Shown: positions 16,433 through 26,916, counted from the first letter of the stretch. The stretch: DNA of 64,000 bases from Klebsiella sp. RHBSTW-00484 (GCF_013705725.1 NZ_CP055482.1:186001-250000), one strand, 5' to 3'. The notes: generated by a model from the sequence alone, not told the origin. Made by a program: numbers and translations.

Positions 16433-16639
16433 ATGACCATAATTGAACGCCGTGCAGAGATGCGCCAGACGGCCATTAAAGCTCTGCTGGATGCTGAAGA
16501 AGCACTGACCGCACTGGCTATGTCCTATGAGCTACAGCCCAATGAGAAGACCAGTGCATGTCATCCACAAACCAGTACTCTCTCCACGACCAGCCAGGTT
16601 CGGAAATTGCGGCGGGTCCTCGAAAAATTGAGGCGTTGA
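16433..16639 (+). CDS. Small helical protein of unknown function
   Basis: A 68-residue protein with a predicted N-terminal helix and a basic C-terminus (KLRRVLEKLRR). CAAGGA lies 6 bases before ATG 16433. It ends the rightward run. Confidence 0.55.
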   Translation: MTIIERRAEMRQTAIKALLDAEEALTALAMSYELQPNEKTSACHPQTSTLSTTSQVRKLRRVLEKLRR

Positions 16640-16775
16640 GAATTAAACAGGACGCAGGAGGAGGTACCCAGTGCGAGCCGCAGCCGTTCTGGGGAGAATT
16701 TTAATCCGACGGTATTCCACTGAGACTGTTGAATGCCTTGGGTAATTGAGTGGCGGTCTGCCACCGAACGGAAGG

Positions 16776-16809
16776 AAAAAAGGGTTTCCCCGACCGGAGA
16801 AACCCTTTT
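16776..16809 (-). terminator. Rho-independent terminator of the relB-relE-hok operon
   Basis: On the minus strand AGGGTTTC, a short loop and GGAAACCCT precede TTTTTT. It lies about 65 bases after the hok stop codon and could work in both directions. Confidence 0.75.
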
Positions 16810-16872
16810 CTAAAGGTGCTATTGGCTTGCTGGCCACATCTGAATCGAGGGGGGTTACCCCCCCTCTTTCAG

Positions 16873-17031
16873 CTACTTACCGGATTCGTAGTCCATCACA
16901 GCCGACACTTCCCGCGTACAGTCTTTCAGCCGCAGTTCGCAGAGCGAATTGCGCGTAAGCCAGGTGAATATCAACAGCGTAAGACATACTATCAATACGC
17001 ACAAAACAACGGGTTGGTTCGGCAGTTTCAT
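16873..17031 (-). CDS. hok: Hok/Gef-type membrane toxin, third gene of a relB-relE-hok operon
   Basis: A 52-residue protein beginning [20 protein letters not shown], with the hydrophobic segment, conserved TRNSLCELR and C-terminal YESGK of the Hok family, which depolarises the inner membrane. AGGAGAAGAAGCC precedes ATG 17031. It lies 70 bases after relE. This is the arrangement of E. coli K-12 relB-relE-relF (hokD). A short upstream frame of 15 codons (about 17095-17048) sits where mok would be but stops before hok. I see no Sok-type antisense region here. Confidence 0.85.
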   Translation of the reverse strand: MKLPNQPVVLCVLIVCLTLLIFTWLTRNSLCELRLKDCTREVSAVMDYESGK

Positions 17032-17101
17032 GGCTTCTTCTCCTGTCAACGCAAAGCAGAAGTGTCACCATCGGTGCGAAACAGAGATGTCATGCTTTGG
17101 T

Positions 17102-17389
17102 TCAGAGAATGCGTTTGACCGCCTCGCTATATACTTCCGAGCGTTCTCTTTTCCCAACAGAAATCACGAAAACGACAACTTTCTCGTCTATAACCTGGTA
17201 TACAAGGCGATAGCCTGAAGACCGGAGCTTAATCTTGTAACAATCAGGCATACCACGGAGCTTGTTTGCTTCAATCCGGGGTGACTCAAGTACTTCAACC
17301 AGCTTCTTTTTCAACTGTTCACGTACCGTCGAGCCCAGCTTTCGCCATTCCTTTAGTGCCCGCTCGTCAAAATCCAGAAAATACGCCAT
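17102..17389 (-). CDS. relE: RelE-family mRNA interferase toxin
   Basis: A 95-residue protein with the RelE pattern: YFLDFDERALKEWRKL start, KLRG and YKIKLRSSGYRLVYQV core, and VISVGKRERSEVY end. It would cleave mRNA on the ribosome. The Arg and Tyr residues expected in the active-site region are present. Its ATG overlaps the relB stop region, as is usual in relBE operons. Confidence 0.92.
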   Translation of the reverse strand: MAYFLDFDERALKEWRKLGSTVREQLKKKLVEVLESPRIEANKLRGMPDCYKIKLRSSGYRLVYQVIDEKVVVFVISVGKRERSEVYSEAVKRIL

Positions 17390-17628
17390 CAGAGTTCATC
17401 CAGCGTCACACGTACTGGCTTAGGATTACGAAGTCGTTCTTTCACTATCTCCACAAGTTCAGCATCTTCATCACTCAGGAGTGTCTGTTTGAACGGCAAG
17501 CGTTCATTGTCAGCGATATACTCGAGCATGAGACGAAGCGCTTCAGAAGGAGTTACGCCCATTTTTTCAAGCGCGGCGTAAGAACGCGCTTTAAGTTCAT
17601 CGTCAATACGTAGGTTAATGCTACCCAT
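17389..17628 (-). CDS. relB: RelB/DinJ-family antitoxin
   Basis: A 79-residue protein with an N-terminal ribbon-helix-helix DNA-binding part (MGSINLRIDDELKARSY) and an acidic, Leu-rich C-terminus that wraps the toxin. It is the first gene of the operon and probably represses it together with RelE through the operator at 17640-17665. Confidence 0.92.
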   Translation of the reverse strand: MGSINLRIDDELKARSYAALEKMGVTPSEALRLMLEYIADNERLPFKQTLLSDEDAELVEIVKERLRNPKPVRVTLDEL

Positions 17629-17639
17629 GTCTTACACCC

Positions 17640-17665
17640 CTTGTAATTACAAATGTCATTACAAG
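17640..17665 (-). promoter_or_regulatory. Operator of the relBE-hok operon
   Basis: TTGTAATTACAA is a perfect 12-bp palindrome, followed by a second half-related ATTACAAG. Two adjacent palindromic repeats in front of relB fit a RelB-RelE autoregulatory operator. Confidence 0.7.
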
Positions 17666-17890
17666 TATCGCACTACAACATGCTTAGGGCAAGTCACGAA
17701 GTAAGTCAGAAAGTAGTCGTAAGAACGGTGATCACTGTCCGCTTTGTGCCAGAAGCGGACTTTTTAAAAATATTGCGTGCCCAACAATTGGGCGCAGGTC
17801 ACATCAAGTACCCTCAGAATTATAGAGAATACCTGAAATTTTTGTAGAGCGAGGTTTGTTACCCTGCCCGACCAGCGACATGTGGTTAGT

Positions 17891-18814
17891 TTAGTGATCA
17901 GAAATGTCGAGCGTTTGGTCGTTCATTGACGCGGGATCTTCCAACGGTTCCACATGAGTGGTGATATGGATAAAAGGCAGTGCGGTGCGGATATCATTCT
18001 CTATACGCTCGGCCCAGTCGTGCCCATATTGAACAGTCCATCGCCCAGGAACTAGGATGTGCATTGTCATAAACGCCCGCCCGCCAGCCTGGCGTGTACG
18101 TAGTGCATGGAAATCAAGCCCCTGTTCACGATATCCTGCCAGCAGTGACTCGATTTTTTTGAGTTCTTCCGTGGGTAGCGATACGTCCATCAGACCTGCA
18201 GCTGAACGACTCATAAGCTGATAACCAGTCCAAACGATGTTGGCTGCGACCAGCAATGCAACGATCGGATCGACCCAAAACCAGCCGGTCAGATAAACCA
18301 GTCCGACACCAAAAATGACACCGACCGACGTCCAGACATCGGTCAGCAGGTGATGAGCATCTGCCTCAAGAGTGATAGAGTTGTGCTGCCTGCCAGCCCT
18401 TAACAAAATGCGAGCCGTCACAAAATTAAGGATTGATGCGACTGTTGAAACCAGTAATCCGAGACCAATCTCCTCAAGCGGCTGTGGAGTTAACATCCGC
18501 TCAACTGCGGTATAGGCGATACTGGCTGCCGCCAATAGGATCAGAAATCCTTCGAAAGCACTCGAGAAATATTCGGCTTTGCCGTGCCCATATGCATGGT
18601 TCTCATCGGCCGGAAGCGCAGCCAAGGTCAGCATCCAGAGCGCCATTAGGGCTCCTGCGAGGTTAACTACGGATTCGATGGCATCAGATAGCAGACCGAC
18701 CGAACCGGTCATTTTCCACGCCACACCTTTGAGTCCGATAGTGGCAATAGCCGTGGCAATGGAAAGCCAAGCGTAGTGCGTCAGCGGACGAGGTAACCCT
18801 TTTGTTTTAGTCAT
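17891..18814 (-). CDS. Cation diffusion facilitator (zinc/iron efflux) family transporter
   Basis: A 307-residue inner-membrane protein of the CDF family, with about six membrane segments. The family metal-site pattern is visible: [11 protein letters not shown] in helix 2, the loop [13 protein letters not shown], and [13 protein letters not shown] in helix 5. A cytoplasmic C-terminal domain follows, with His residues near HITTHVEP. It would export Zn, Fe, Co or similar ions in exchange for protons. It lies downstream of the broken cytochrome b561 gene in the same direction, with about 200 bases between. Its setting among plasmid genes suggests acquisition from elsewhere. Confidence 0.85.
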   Translation of the reverse strand: MTKTKGLPRPLTHYAWLSIATAIATIGLKGVAWKMTGSVGLLSDAIESVVNLAGALMALWMLTLAALPADENHAYGHGKAEYFSSAFEGFLILLAAASIAYTAVERMLTPQPLEEIGLGLLVSTVASILNFVTARILLRAGRQHNSITLEADAHHLLTDVWTSVGVIFGVGLVYLTGWFWVDPIVALLVAANIVWTGYQLMSRSAAGLMDVSLPTEELKKIESLLAGYREQGLDFHALRTRQAGGRAFMTMHILVPGRWTVQYGHDWAERIENDIRTALPFIHITTHVEPLEDPASMNDQTLDISDH

Positions 18815-19217
18815 TATTAACTTCCTAAAATAGGACGACTAACTCACATTTCTATCCATGATAGATAATTAAACAATCATTTCGCCATGAATATTTTTTC
18901 GTTTTTATTAAATTTAATTAAAAAGTCTCTGCAAGTGCTGTTTCATCTTCTAGTAAACTAAATTTTATTTTTAGGGTTTTCTTCAACTTGAAGTAATATT
19001 ATCTCACAACAGATTAGTCACTTAGGTTAACTGAGCGGCTTTTATATTTTTCAATTAAAATATGCAAAACTCCCATTGCACCATGTGCATAAAAATAGAC
19101 CTCAATGAAAGTAGTAAAGAACTTATGCCAGTGGATTACTGTTTCAGCCAGATTTGACTGCATGGTATTCAACAAGAACCATAGGCCACCTGAAAGTGCT
19201 ACAATTAGCAATGCTAG

Positions 19218-20413
<1,196 letters not shown>

Positions 20414-20825
20414 CTAGAACTCCAAATCCTTGGATTGTACTGGCAATACCTCCCGAATGTGCATCGGGCAGTCGGAAACTAGTCAACGTTTTTATATCTT
20501 GCTTAATACCACTAAAGTCAAGCCCTACCCATGAAAAATAATAAGTAAAACCTCTTTGAGTAAGCATCCAACTTAACATAATAAAACCACAAATAATCAG
20601 TCCTAACCCTGAAATAATGTGCATCCAGGTTATAACTCCTTCAAGACTATGTTCACCAATTGCTTCGGTCTCTGTCAGATTAGAGTTAATAATTTGTGAT
20701 AATATTAGAAATGCCACAATGATGTGAAGAATACGAAAAAAAGGAGCGTAATCATGGGGTAATAGATTCCAGAGTCGCAATTTCATTAATGAGTCCTTAG
20801 TAAATTTATCGATGATCTTAATCAT

Positions 20826-21223
20826 ACAAAAGAATTATTAGGATAACCTTAATTCTTAAAATTGCAGCAGGCATTAGTTCACCTCTGATATGGCCACTTG
20901 CGAAATGGGAATGGTAACTGTTATTACTATGTGTTTACTTGCTGTTCTTGTTACGCAGCCCCTTAAACACATTACTTTCAAATATGATTTCCTGCTGGGT
21001 TTAAATATGTGTCTTTCTATAGTGCGGCAACCTATTTTTACACCAACTCATGAATTAAATAAGAATCATAAATTAAATGAGAGGTTTAATTCTCTTGCTT
21101 AACGCGATGATATTAAATGGAAATTTTAATTTTTGTAATTTATTAAACAGTTAGAATGAGACATGGTAAATACGATCTTCCTTTAGATAATTCTGATAGC
21201 ACTTTTTCTACTGGGCAGTCTGC
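20826..21223. other. Gene-poor A/T-rich stretch
   Basis: A rightward frame of 70 codons from 20890 has a hydrophobic start, but I see no ribosome-binding site and the A/T-rich composition makes chance frames likely. No other feature is visible between the b561 promoter region and the IS110 element. Confidence 0.4.
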
Positions 21224-21261
21224 AATGTCCGCTTCACGCCCTGAGACATTCGACAAGCTTT

Positions 21262-22500
21262 TTATGGCTTCAGTAAGGGCGAGTGGCGCGCTTCGAGAGC
21301 CAGCAAATATTTTGCTTCATCGTACTGGGTTCTGGCCTTCCAGCAGCGGTAAATGATCCTTATCCATTTGAACGCCAGTGCCCGGATCGCAGACTGATGA
21401 GATTTGCCCTTCTCTCTGAGGCCCTGATAATACAGTCTGGCCCAGTATGATGAATTAACCGTCTTGGCAGCCCATTCAACAAAGGTTTGCCTGACGAACT
21501 TGGCACACTGCCATCGCCAGTGAACCCAGGATTTCTGGCCACTTCGTTCTGTCACCGGTGCAATACCTGCGTAGTTTTGAATTTCTTCAGCGCTGTTAAA
21601 CCGGTCACGGTTATCACCAAGTGCAGCAAGCATTCGTGGGCCCATACACGGCCCCATGCCCGGAAGTGATTTGAACAGCTCCGCATCTGGCAATGTGTCA
21701 AACAACGCTTCGATTCGTTCGTCATAGGTTTTGATGATTTCACTCACGACTTTAATTTGTGTCGCCAGTGCTGTTGCCATCAAAGCATTAGCCTCTATAA
21801 CGCTCGGGTCTGTAGTCAATGGGATCGCGTTATCAATACTCGCAACACGTTGCTCGGTAAGAGCCATTGCGCGGCCACCTTTGGCATTCAGAAAGTTGCG
21901 GATCGTGTCGCGCCTCGCTCGTTTCAGTTGTTGCAGACTGGGCCACCGGATAATCAGCTCACACAATAGTAAGCTACCCCGATGTGAGAACCACTCCAGT
22001 GGCTGAGGATAATACTGTTTAAGTGTGTTGATTATCCGGTTCACAAAACGGCGTTTATCTTCAACCAGCTGACGGCGCTGCTCAACCAGTTGCTGGAGTA
22101 ACCGGATATCCGCATTGTCGGGTTCAATGGCTTTTATCTTTTGGGGATAACGCAGCATTAACTCTAATGCCAGCTCGGCATCCTGCGGGTCATCTTTAGC
22201 GCCGCTGGGCGAGAAGGCCTGCCGGTAACGAGCCAGGGACAAAGCGTGGACGGGGAAAACGGTGATAAATGGATATTTCTGAAGAGCATACACCACGGGA
22301 CCTTTCTTCAGCTCAACGGCGATAGCGATCCTGCCTTTTACCTTCTGGTGTAACTCGGTAAGCCAGACATCAAGTGCTTCCGGCGTATGTTCAATCACAT
22401 GGAATGTGCGTTCACCGTTTTTAAACTGAACACAGACATCGTGCTTTTTATCTGCCCAGTCCAGACCAACGTGCGCAGCAAATTGATTAGTCGCAGTCAT
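21262..22500 (-). CDS. IS110-family DEDD transposase
   Basis: A 412-residue recombinase with an N-terminal RuvC-like DEDD domain (HVGLDWADKKHDV, AVELKKGP, and DDPQDAEL for the later acidic residues) and a C-terminal Tnp_IS110 domain (LPGMGPCMGPRMLAALGD, NYAGIAPV). AGGAG lies 6 bases before ATG 22500; a longer frame to 22539 lacks a good site. It is longer than IS621-type proteins. IS110 proteins use an RNA guide made from the element's non-coding end. Confidence 0.9.
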   Translation of the reverse strand: MTATNQFAAHVGLDWADKKHDVCVQFKNGERTFHVIEHTPEALDVWLTELHQKVKGRIAIAVELKKGPVVYALQKYPFITVFPVHALSLARYRQAFSPSGAKDDPQDAELALELMLRYPQKIKAIEPDNADIRLLQQLVEQRRQLVEDKRRFVNRIINTLKQYYPQPLEWFSHRGSLLLCELIIRWPSLQQLKRARRDTIRNFLNAKGGRAMALTEQRVASIDNAIPLTTDPSVIEANALMATALATQIKVVSEIIKTYDERIEALFDTLPDAELFKSLPGMGPCMGPRMLAALGDNRDRFNSAEEIQNYAGIAPVTERSGQKSWVHWRWQCAKFVRQTFVEWAAKTVNSSYWARLYYQGLREKGKSHQSAIRALAFKWIRIIYRCWKARTQYDEAKYLLALEARHSPLLKP

Positions 22501-22735
22501 CACCAACTCCTTTTTATCGGGGATTGGTATGCATTCCACGCTCTTCGAAAGAAATATAGCCAGCAGTTTATCTGCATGCCCTGAGTATTCGTTAGCGAAC
22601 GTGGAGCACCCACTGGCTCGAAAGAAAAGCGGCGATCATCACGTGATTCTCGCTCAATATTCGTAACCAGTAAGCGCATACCCTGAATCACTTAAAGTGT
22701 AATTCTCAGGGTGCGAATGACTATATCTCGCTCTT
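22501..22735 (-). ncRNA. Candidate IS110 bridge RNA region
   Basis: About 235 bases of non-coding sequence upstream of the transposase start, inside the element. In the minus-strand sense it opens with a hairpin (ACCCTGA / TCAGGGT, 22679-22712), and further arms follow around 22590-22620. In the IS110 group the guide RNA is encoded in this position. Guide loops complementary to the element ends could not be verified by eye. Confidence 0.35.
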
Positions 22736-22808
22736 AGCGGACATTAGCATAGGCTATTTACCATAACGCCGCATTACGCGTACCGCTCAGACGGCCTGAG
22801 CGCGTTTC

Positions 22809-24321
22809 TGACGTGTCCCCGTTAAAAACAGTAACAAACCACCCGAAAATGCACGCCAGAAACGCTACGTAAGAATCTATCCTATGACTGGATATGCACT
22901 CAACTGAATAACGCCTGGTTTCAGTCCATTTTATCGGGATCAGCCTTCTTTCTGGGTAATTTAGGGGGCTTCACTTGCTGATTACTTTGCGTGCGGCGCG
23001 TGAGCCAAGGATGGTCAGCTTTAGGTTTTACGTAGAATTTTGAGCGTAAATCAAAACGGGCATTATCCACACGTTCATGGACACTTTTTTCATCATCCAG
23101 TGGTATAGGCTCCGGGCCATCAACATATTTTTCCCATCCCAACGCTTTCCCATCATACAGAACCTTAATTTCACCGTTAAAGCTTTCGCATACCGTGACA
23201 ACCGAATGCCGAAGTCGATATCCCCGGCCTTCACTGCGAATCTGAAACGCACTGCTTTTGTACTGGAAAGTGAGATTTTTGGAGAGAACGCGCTTCGCCT
23301 GGAGGCTGAAGATATAACCCAGTTCCTCTTCAGAATGGTGTACATCAAGATGGGCGTTATCAGCAATACGAGGCGGCGTAGCAAACCGGTTGTTATAGGC
23401 TTCAATAAAGGTCGGCAACCATGCGTTTGCTGTTTCAATATCACTGATACCCTGAAGCCGCATTTCTTTGACCAGCCTGTCCTGCAGTGTCTGATTGGCA
23501 CGCTCTACCCGCCCTTTTGCCTGCGGGCTGTTGGCATGGATTGGCTCGATGCCCAGTGTCTTTATCGCACGTGTGAACTGAGTCAACTCTCCTTCCCGCT
23601 CCGGGTTATTTACTCTGAATATACTGTGTCTGTCAGAATAGAGAGCCAGTGGTACGCCATGATCATTAAGGTAACCCCGGAGGGTTTCCATGTAAGCCCG
23701 GGTTGTTTCTGCAGGAGCGAATCGTAGCGCCATCAGAGCGCTGGTAGCATCATCGATAAAGACTATCAGTGTGCATTTGGGGCCCCGACCTTCAAACCAG
23801 TCATGAGGCGAGCCATCAATCTGGATGAGTTCACCGTAGGATGGGCGCCGCATCCGGCGCTGATAAATTCGGGCAAACTTACGACGACGTTCGCGCCATA
23901 TGCCCTCCTCTACCATCCACTTCCTGAGAGTTTCAATGGATAAACACAAGCCGTGTATCTCGCGCAATTTTTCGCACGCAAGCGTAGGTCCAAAATCAGC
24001 GTAGCGGCCTTTGAGGAGTGAAATTACTGTTGCTCTGAATTCGGTAGAAAAGGAATTATTGGGACGCTTTCCACGTCGGCGGGAAACTAGACCAGAAGGC
24101 CCTTCATTTCTATACCGTTGCACCAGACGTTTAACCTGCCGAATAGAAATGCCAATGCGTGCCGCAGCTTGTTCCTGAGTAATATGGCGATTAAGTGACT
24201 CCTGAATAATGTGAAGTCGGTCGAGTTCCTTATGACTCATCGTAACAGTCTCTTTGATCATGAAAAATCCCCCAGAGAATTGTCTGGGGACATTTTAGAA
24301 TGGTTCAAAGGGGACATTACA
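22809..24321 (-). mobile_element. ISNCY-family (IS1202-like) insertion sequence
   Basis: The ends TGACGTGTCCCCGTTAAA (left) and TGTAATGTCCCCTTTGAA (right, inverted) match at 13 of 18 positions around a shared TGTCCCC. That gives about 1513 bp with one transposase gene. No target duplication is seen, so the flanks were rearranged after insertion or the ends are misplaced by a few bases. Confidence 0.7.
22921..24261 (-). CDS. ISNCY-family transposase
   Basis: A 446-residue transposase. An N-terminal helix-turn-helix (EQAAARIGISIRQVKRLVQR, about residues 34-55) is followed by an rve/DDE integrase core: IQIDGSPHDWFE, LYSDRHSIF and a later Glu in the KGRVERANQTLQ block. It is of the IS1202/ISKpn21 type from memory. 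It is full length. Confidence 0.88.
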   Translation of the reverse strand: MIKETVTMSHKELDRLHIIQESLNRHITQEQAAARIGISIRQVKRLVQRYRNEGPSGLVSRRRGKRPNNSFSTEFRATVISLLKGRYADFGPTLACEKLREIHGLCLSIETLRKWMVEEGIWRERRRKFARIYQRRMRRPSYGELIQIDGSPHDWFEGRGPKCTLIVFIDDATSALMALRFAPAETTRAYMETLRGYLNDHGVPLALYSDRHSIFRVNNPEREGELTQFTRAIKTLGIEPIHANSPQAKGRVERANQTLQDRLVKEMRLQGISDIETANAWLPTFIEAYNNRFATPPRIADNAHLDVHHSEEELGYIFSLQAKRVLSKNLTFQYKSSAFQIRSEGRGYRLRHSVVTVCESFNGEIKVLYDGKALGWEKYVDGPEPIPLDDEKSVHERVDNARFDLRSKFYVKPKADHPWLTRRTQSNQQVKPPKLPRKKADPDKMD

Positions 24322-24333
24322 GCTTGGTGTTAA

Positions 24334-24530
24334 CACATGGCTTCTTCTCCTTGCATTTTTGCAGGTAAGAGGCTAACCTTTAATGTGACTAGCATCAGGG
24401 GCCTCGGGTTAATTTGAAAAAATTACTCGGGGCTTTCTGCTTTTTACCACAGTCAAACAGTGATTCTGCTGGCTGGGGCAAAAGCCTCCAGCACCGAAGC
24501 CATTATACCACCCAGCCCCCTTCAAACGAA
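24334..24530 (-). pseudogene. Decapitated hok/sok locus: leader and antisense region without the hok coding sequence
   Basis: In the minus-strand sense this has a TATAAT promoter, a folding GGAGGCTTTTGCC segment, AGAAAGCCCCGAGTAA, TTAACCCGAGGC and TAGCCTCTTACC, then AAGGAGAAGAAGCC and an ATG at 24338-24336. This is the order of the hok mRNA leader with the sok antisense region from plasmid R1. Directly after the ATG the sequence departs from hok and soon reaches the ISNCY end. The toxin is lost; an antisense RNA could still be made. Confidence 0.75.
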
Positions 24531-24694
24531 CAGGTCGACCGCCTAAATATTTAATAAGTAAGTATTTCAGGTTTTGCTGCCTCGCAGGCCGTAACAGCGG
24601 ACGGCTGACGTAATCGCTGACGAAACAGACGGATGCAAATCTCTACACTCAACGCCGCCAGCCCGTCCGGTCCCCCGCTTCTTTCCGGCTGTAA

Positions 24695-25300
24695 TCAGTC
24701 AGTCTTCGAACCCGCGATCAGTGACAAACGGTGAGCACGAACACAACTGTGCATTAGGCTATCCGGGTAATGGGCGATTTTCTCCAGTTTCTCATCGAGG
24801 CGGGTATACGTCAGTCGCCTGATTTTCGTTAGTTCCTCGTGAAGCCAGCGTTTGATAAAGGGATTGCTGGAAAGCAGCACCAAATCGGAGTCCTCCACTT
24901 CATCAAAAAGCCAGACGGGTTTTGCCGGAGTAAGACGATAGAGCCAGGGACGCGAATAGTCCCCCGTCGCAATCAGGAACCAGACAACAATGCCAAGTGC
25001 GAGCTCCATGACCAGCATCAGGGTAAACTGAATATCCCGGACGTCAGGCTCTCCGGTAAAGCTCATCAGTCGGTCGCCAGTTGCCACACGCTGGATAATA
25101 CATACCAGCATCAGCAGAGCAAGCAAAAGCCCCATGAGCAGCCCGCCATTCACCTCAAAAGTAGCTTTCTGGACGCGATCAGGCGGTACCTGTCTACGGT
25201 AGCGGCCGACCACTTCGCCGATCAGTTCCCTGATGGCCATGCGTTCTTCATCGACCGTTGTTGCGGTATATCCGGACGGGTCCGATTCAGTTTGGTTCAT
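24695..25300 (-). CDS. Two-helix membrane protein of unknown function
   Basis: A 201-residue protein with two membrane segments near residues 54-74 and 92-112 and a cytoplasmic C-terminal half. GGAGAGG precedes ATG 25300. A near-match to the dispersed palindrome (AAAAGTAGCTTTC) lies at 25157-25169. No family is recognised. Confidence 0.7.
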   Translation of the reverse strand: MNQTESDPSGYTATTVDEERMAIRELIGEVVGRYRRQVPPDRVQKATFEVNGGLLMGLLLALLMLVCIIQRVATGDRLMSFTGEPDVRDIQFTLMLVMELALGIVVWFLIATGDYSRPWLYRLTPAKPVWLFDEVEDSDLVLLSSNPFIKRWLHEELTKIRRLTYTRLDEKLEKIAHYPDSLMHSCVRAHRLSLIAGSKTD

Positions 25301-25537
25301 GTACCCTCTCCTCACTCTGAAAATTAATGGTCACAGACACGCTGATCATACCCGGTGAACGGGAGCTAGTTTGCGGGTTAAGGGCTCGAAAAAAACGGGA
25401 TTAAAGAGGGAAATGACAGCAGGAAGGTGGGATGCAATGAGCTGTTTTGTTTCCCTACAGTTAAGTGGGGGGGGGAAACTGCCATCACCGGAATACGCTG
25501 AGAACGGAACGGGCCAAACCGATAAGATGGACGGGCG

Positions 25538-25819
25538 CTATTTTGATTCCAATATTCGGGATTTTTCTTCCCGCGTCGCCAAACGGGCACTTCCGGAACG
25601 GTCGCGGATGAGTAGCGGCTTATCTTTTTTCCAGCTACTTATCGCCGTTTCCCCGAACCGACGCGGCGCATTGCGGTTCCAGCTGGCGATAACGTGGTTA
25701 TCGTAAACCTCCTGAATAACGACAGAATGAAGAGTTACTGTCTTAATGGTGGTATTGCCCATTTTGGTTCGGAAGAGTGACCAAACGGTCATCCCCGCCT
25801 CCAACTGACTGAGTTTCAT
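25538..25819 (-). CDS. Small protein of unknown function
   Basis: A 93-residue protein with a mostly beta-strand look and a charged C-terminus. CGGAG lies 6 bases before ATG 25819. No family is recognised. It is isolated, with about 240 bases downstream without a gene. Confidence 0.65.
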   Translation of the reverse strand: MKLSQLEAGMTVWSLFRTKMGNTTIKTVTLHSVVIQEVYDNHVIASWNRNAPRRFGETAISSWKKDKPLLIRDRSGSARLATREEKSRILESK

Positions 25820-25939
25820 CTTTGCTCCGGTGATATCGGGGAAGTCGACGTGGTGACGTATTTAATCATAATCACTCACAGCGGATAATGCCGCCAGGTA
25901 ACAGGGTACTGTCAGCCCAGGCATGAGCAGTCCTTACGG

Positions 25940-26116
25940 CTATCGTGATTCGGCCAGTGTGCGGGTAATAGTCGCACGCTGACGCTGACGCTCAGCCTTA
26001 CGCTGGCTGCGGCGGTAAAGCGGTTTCGCAGCAGCATAACGGCAATCCTCCGGGTAGTACCAGCAGCAGCCACAGGGCTCAGGCTGCGGTTTTCCGGCAA
26101 GTCCAAATGGTTTCAT
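25940..26116 (-). CDS. Tiny Cys- and Arg-rich protein
   Basis: A 58-residue frame with CGCCWYYPEDC near residue 15 and an Arg/Gln-rich basic C-terminus. AAAGGTG lies 6 bases before ATG 26116. It begins 10 bases after the 117-residue gene, so it is likely its operon partner. The Cys cluster and basic tail suggest a small nucleic-acid- or metal-binding protein; this is only an inference. Confidence 0.55.
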   Translation of the reverse strand: MKPFGLAGKPQPEPCGCCWYYPEDCRYAAAKPLYRRSQRKAERQRQRATITRTLAESR

Positions 26117-26126
26117 AATGTCACCT

Positions 26127-26480
26127 TTAAATGGAAATATTGTTCAGTTCCCGGCCTTCAGACACGGGTTCATTAATGAAGCGGCGTTGCATAAACAGGT
26201 ACAGATAACCCTCTGTCGAGAACATACAAAGATTCTCAGTAATACAGGCATCGAGATATTCTGTGTCGCTCTGGAGTCGTTTAATGACGCTCATCTGGTT
26301 AGCCGCCGACTGAATCAGCGGATAGCCATTAACAGCACGATGAATACCTGAGCGGAATAACGAACGAGCCTTTCCAATCTTTTCCCGGGCAGCGGTCATT
26401 TCCATCTCGATAACCGACTGTCGCGCAAGATTAATAGCATCGCCGGATAATTCCGCAAAGCTGACCAGAGACTTATTCAT
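26127..26480 (-). CDS. Protein of unknown function in the GGTTATTAG regulon
   Basis: A 117-residue helical protein. AAAGGAG lies before ATG 26480, and the class promoter is at 26509-26543. No family is recognised. Confidence 0.7.
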   Translation of the reverse strand: MNKSLVSFAELSGDAINLARQSVIEMEMTAAREKIGKARSLFRSGIHRAVNGYPLIQSAANQMSVIKRLQSDTEYLDACITENLCMFSTEGYLYLFMQRRFINEPVSEGRELNNISI

Positions 26481-26508
26481 CTAAAACTCCTTTCAGAAAT
26501 GTGAACTC

Positions 26509-26543
26509 ATTATATCAATACGGCCTCTGGCCCAAATAACCCG
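26509..26543 (-). promoter_or_regulatory. GGTTATTAG-class promoter
   Basis: Leftward reading: AAATATTTCACCAC, GGGTTATTTGG, 17 bp, TATAAT. The box ends TTTGG where most copies have TTAGC. Confidence 0.78.
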
Positions 26544-26709
26544 TGGTGAAATATTTTGACGAATATCTGAAAAGTGAAAATGGCAACCGGGAAAAGGACG
26601 GGTTTTATTTTAAGTGTGCCGATGACGTCTGACAGGGGAATTAAATTTGACGGTCTTTGATTTAAAAAAAGGTAGAAGGAGGTCACCTGGACACCTCCTT
26701 CTCCGGCGC

Positions 26710-26916
26710 TCAGTTTGAGAATACGTTAACGCTGTAGCGTCTACCGAGCACCTCGGCAGTGGTATCCACAATTTTCTGAATATCATCGGTAATCGCGGGT
26801 TTACTGAATGCGACAGTATGCAGTTCGCCAGCTTGTTCCGCCGTCGCGCCATCATGAAAGCGGCTGGCATCGTACAGCTGGACCCGGAGCGTCCGGGTGT
26901 GATCAACATGGGGCAA
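26710..26916 (-). CDS. Small protein, family of three paralogues (copy 1)
   Basis: A 68-residue protein. A TTG start at 26916 is chosen because AGGAGAAG lies 5 bases upstream and because a start further out would overlap the previous gene by 38 bases. It shares with the 26951 and 34976 proteins a layout of F-x4-AE-AG-L-V, then a helix and a YxVxV-type end. Function unknown. Confidence 0.55.
   Translation of the reverse strand: MPHVDHTRTLRVQLYDASRFHDGATAEQAGELHTVAFSKPAITDDIQKIVDTTAEVLGRRYSVNVFSN

Larger units (their letters stand above)
21224..22745 (-). mobile_element. IS110-family insertion sequence (limits approximate)
   Basis: The outer limits are not proven, because IS110 elements lack classical inverted ends and duplications. 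I use the inverted pair AATGTCCGCT (21224-21233) and AGCGGACATT (22736-22745) as landmarks; these may belong to the target rather than the element. It contains a full transposase and about 235 bases of upstream non-coding sequence. Confidence 0.6.

Noticed and set aside
20890..21102. Rightward 70-codon frame with a hydrophobic start
   Set aside because: No ribosome-binding site and A/T-rich chance sequence next to IS elements.
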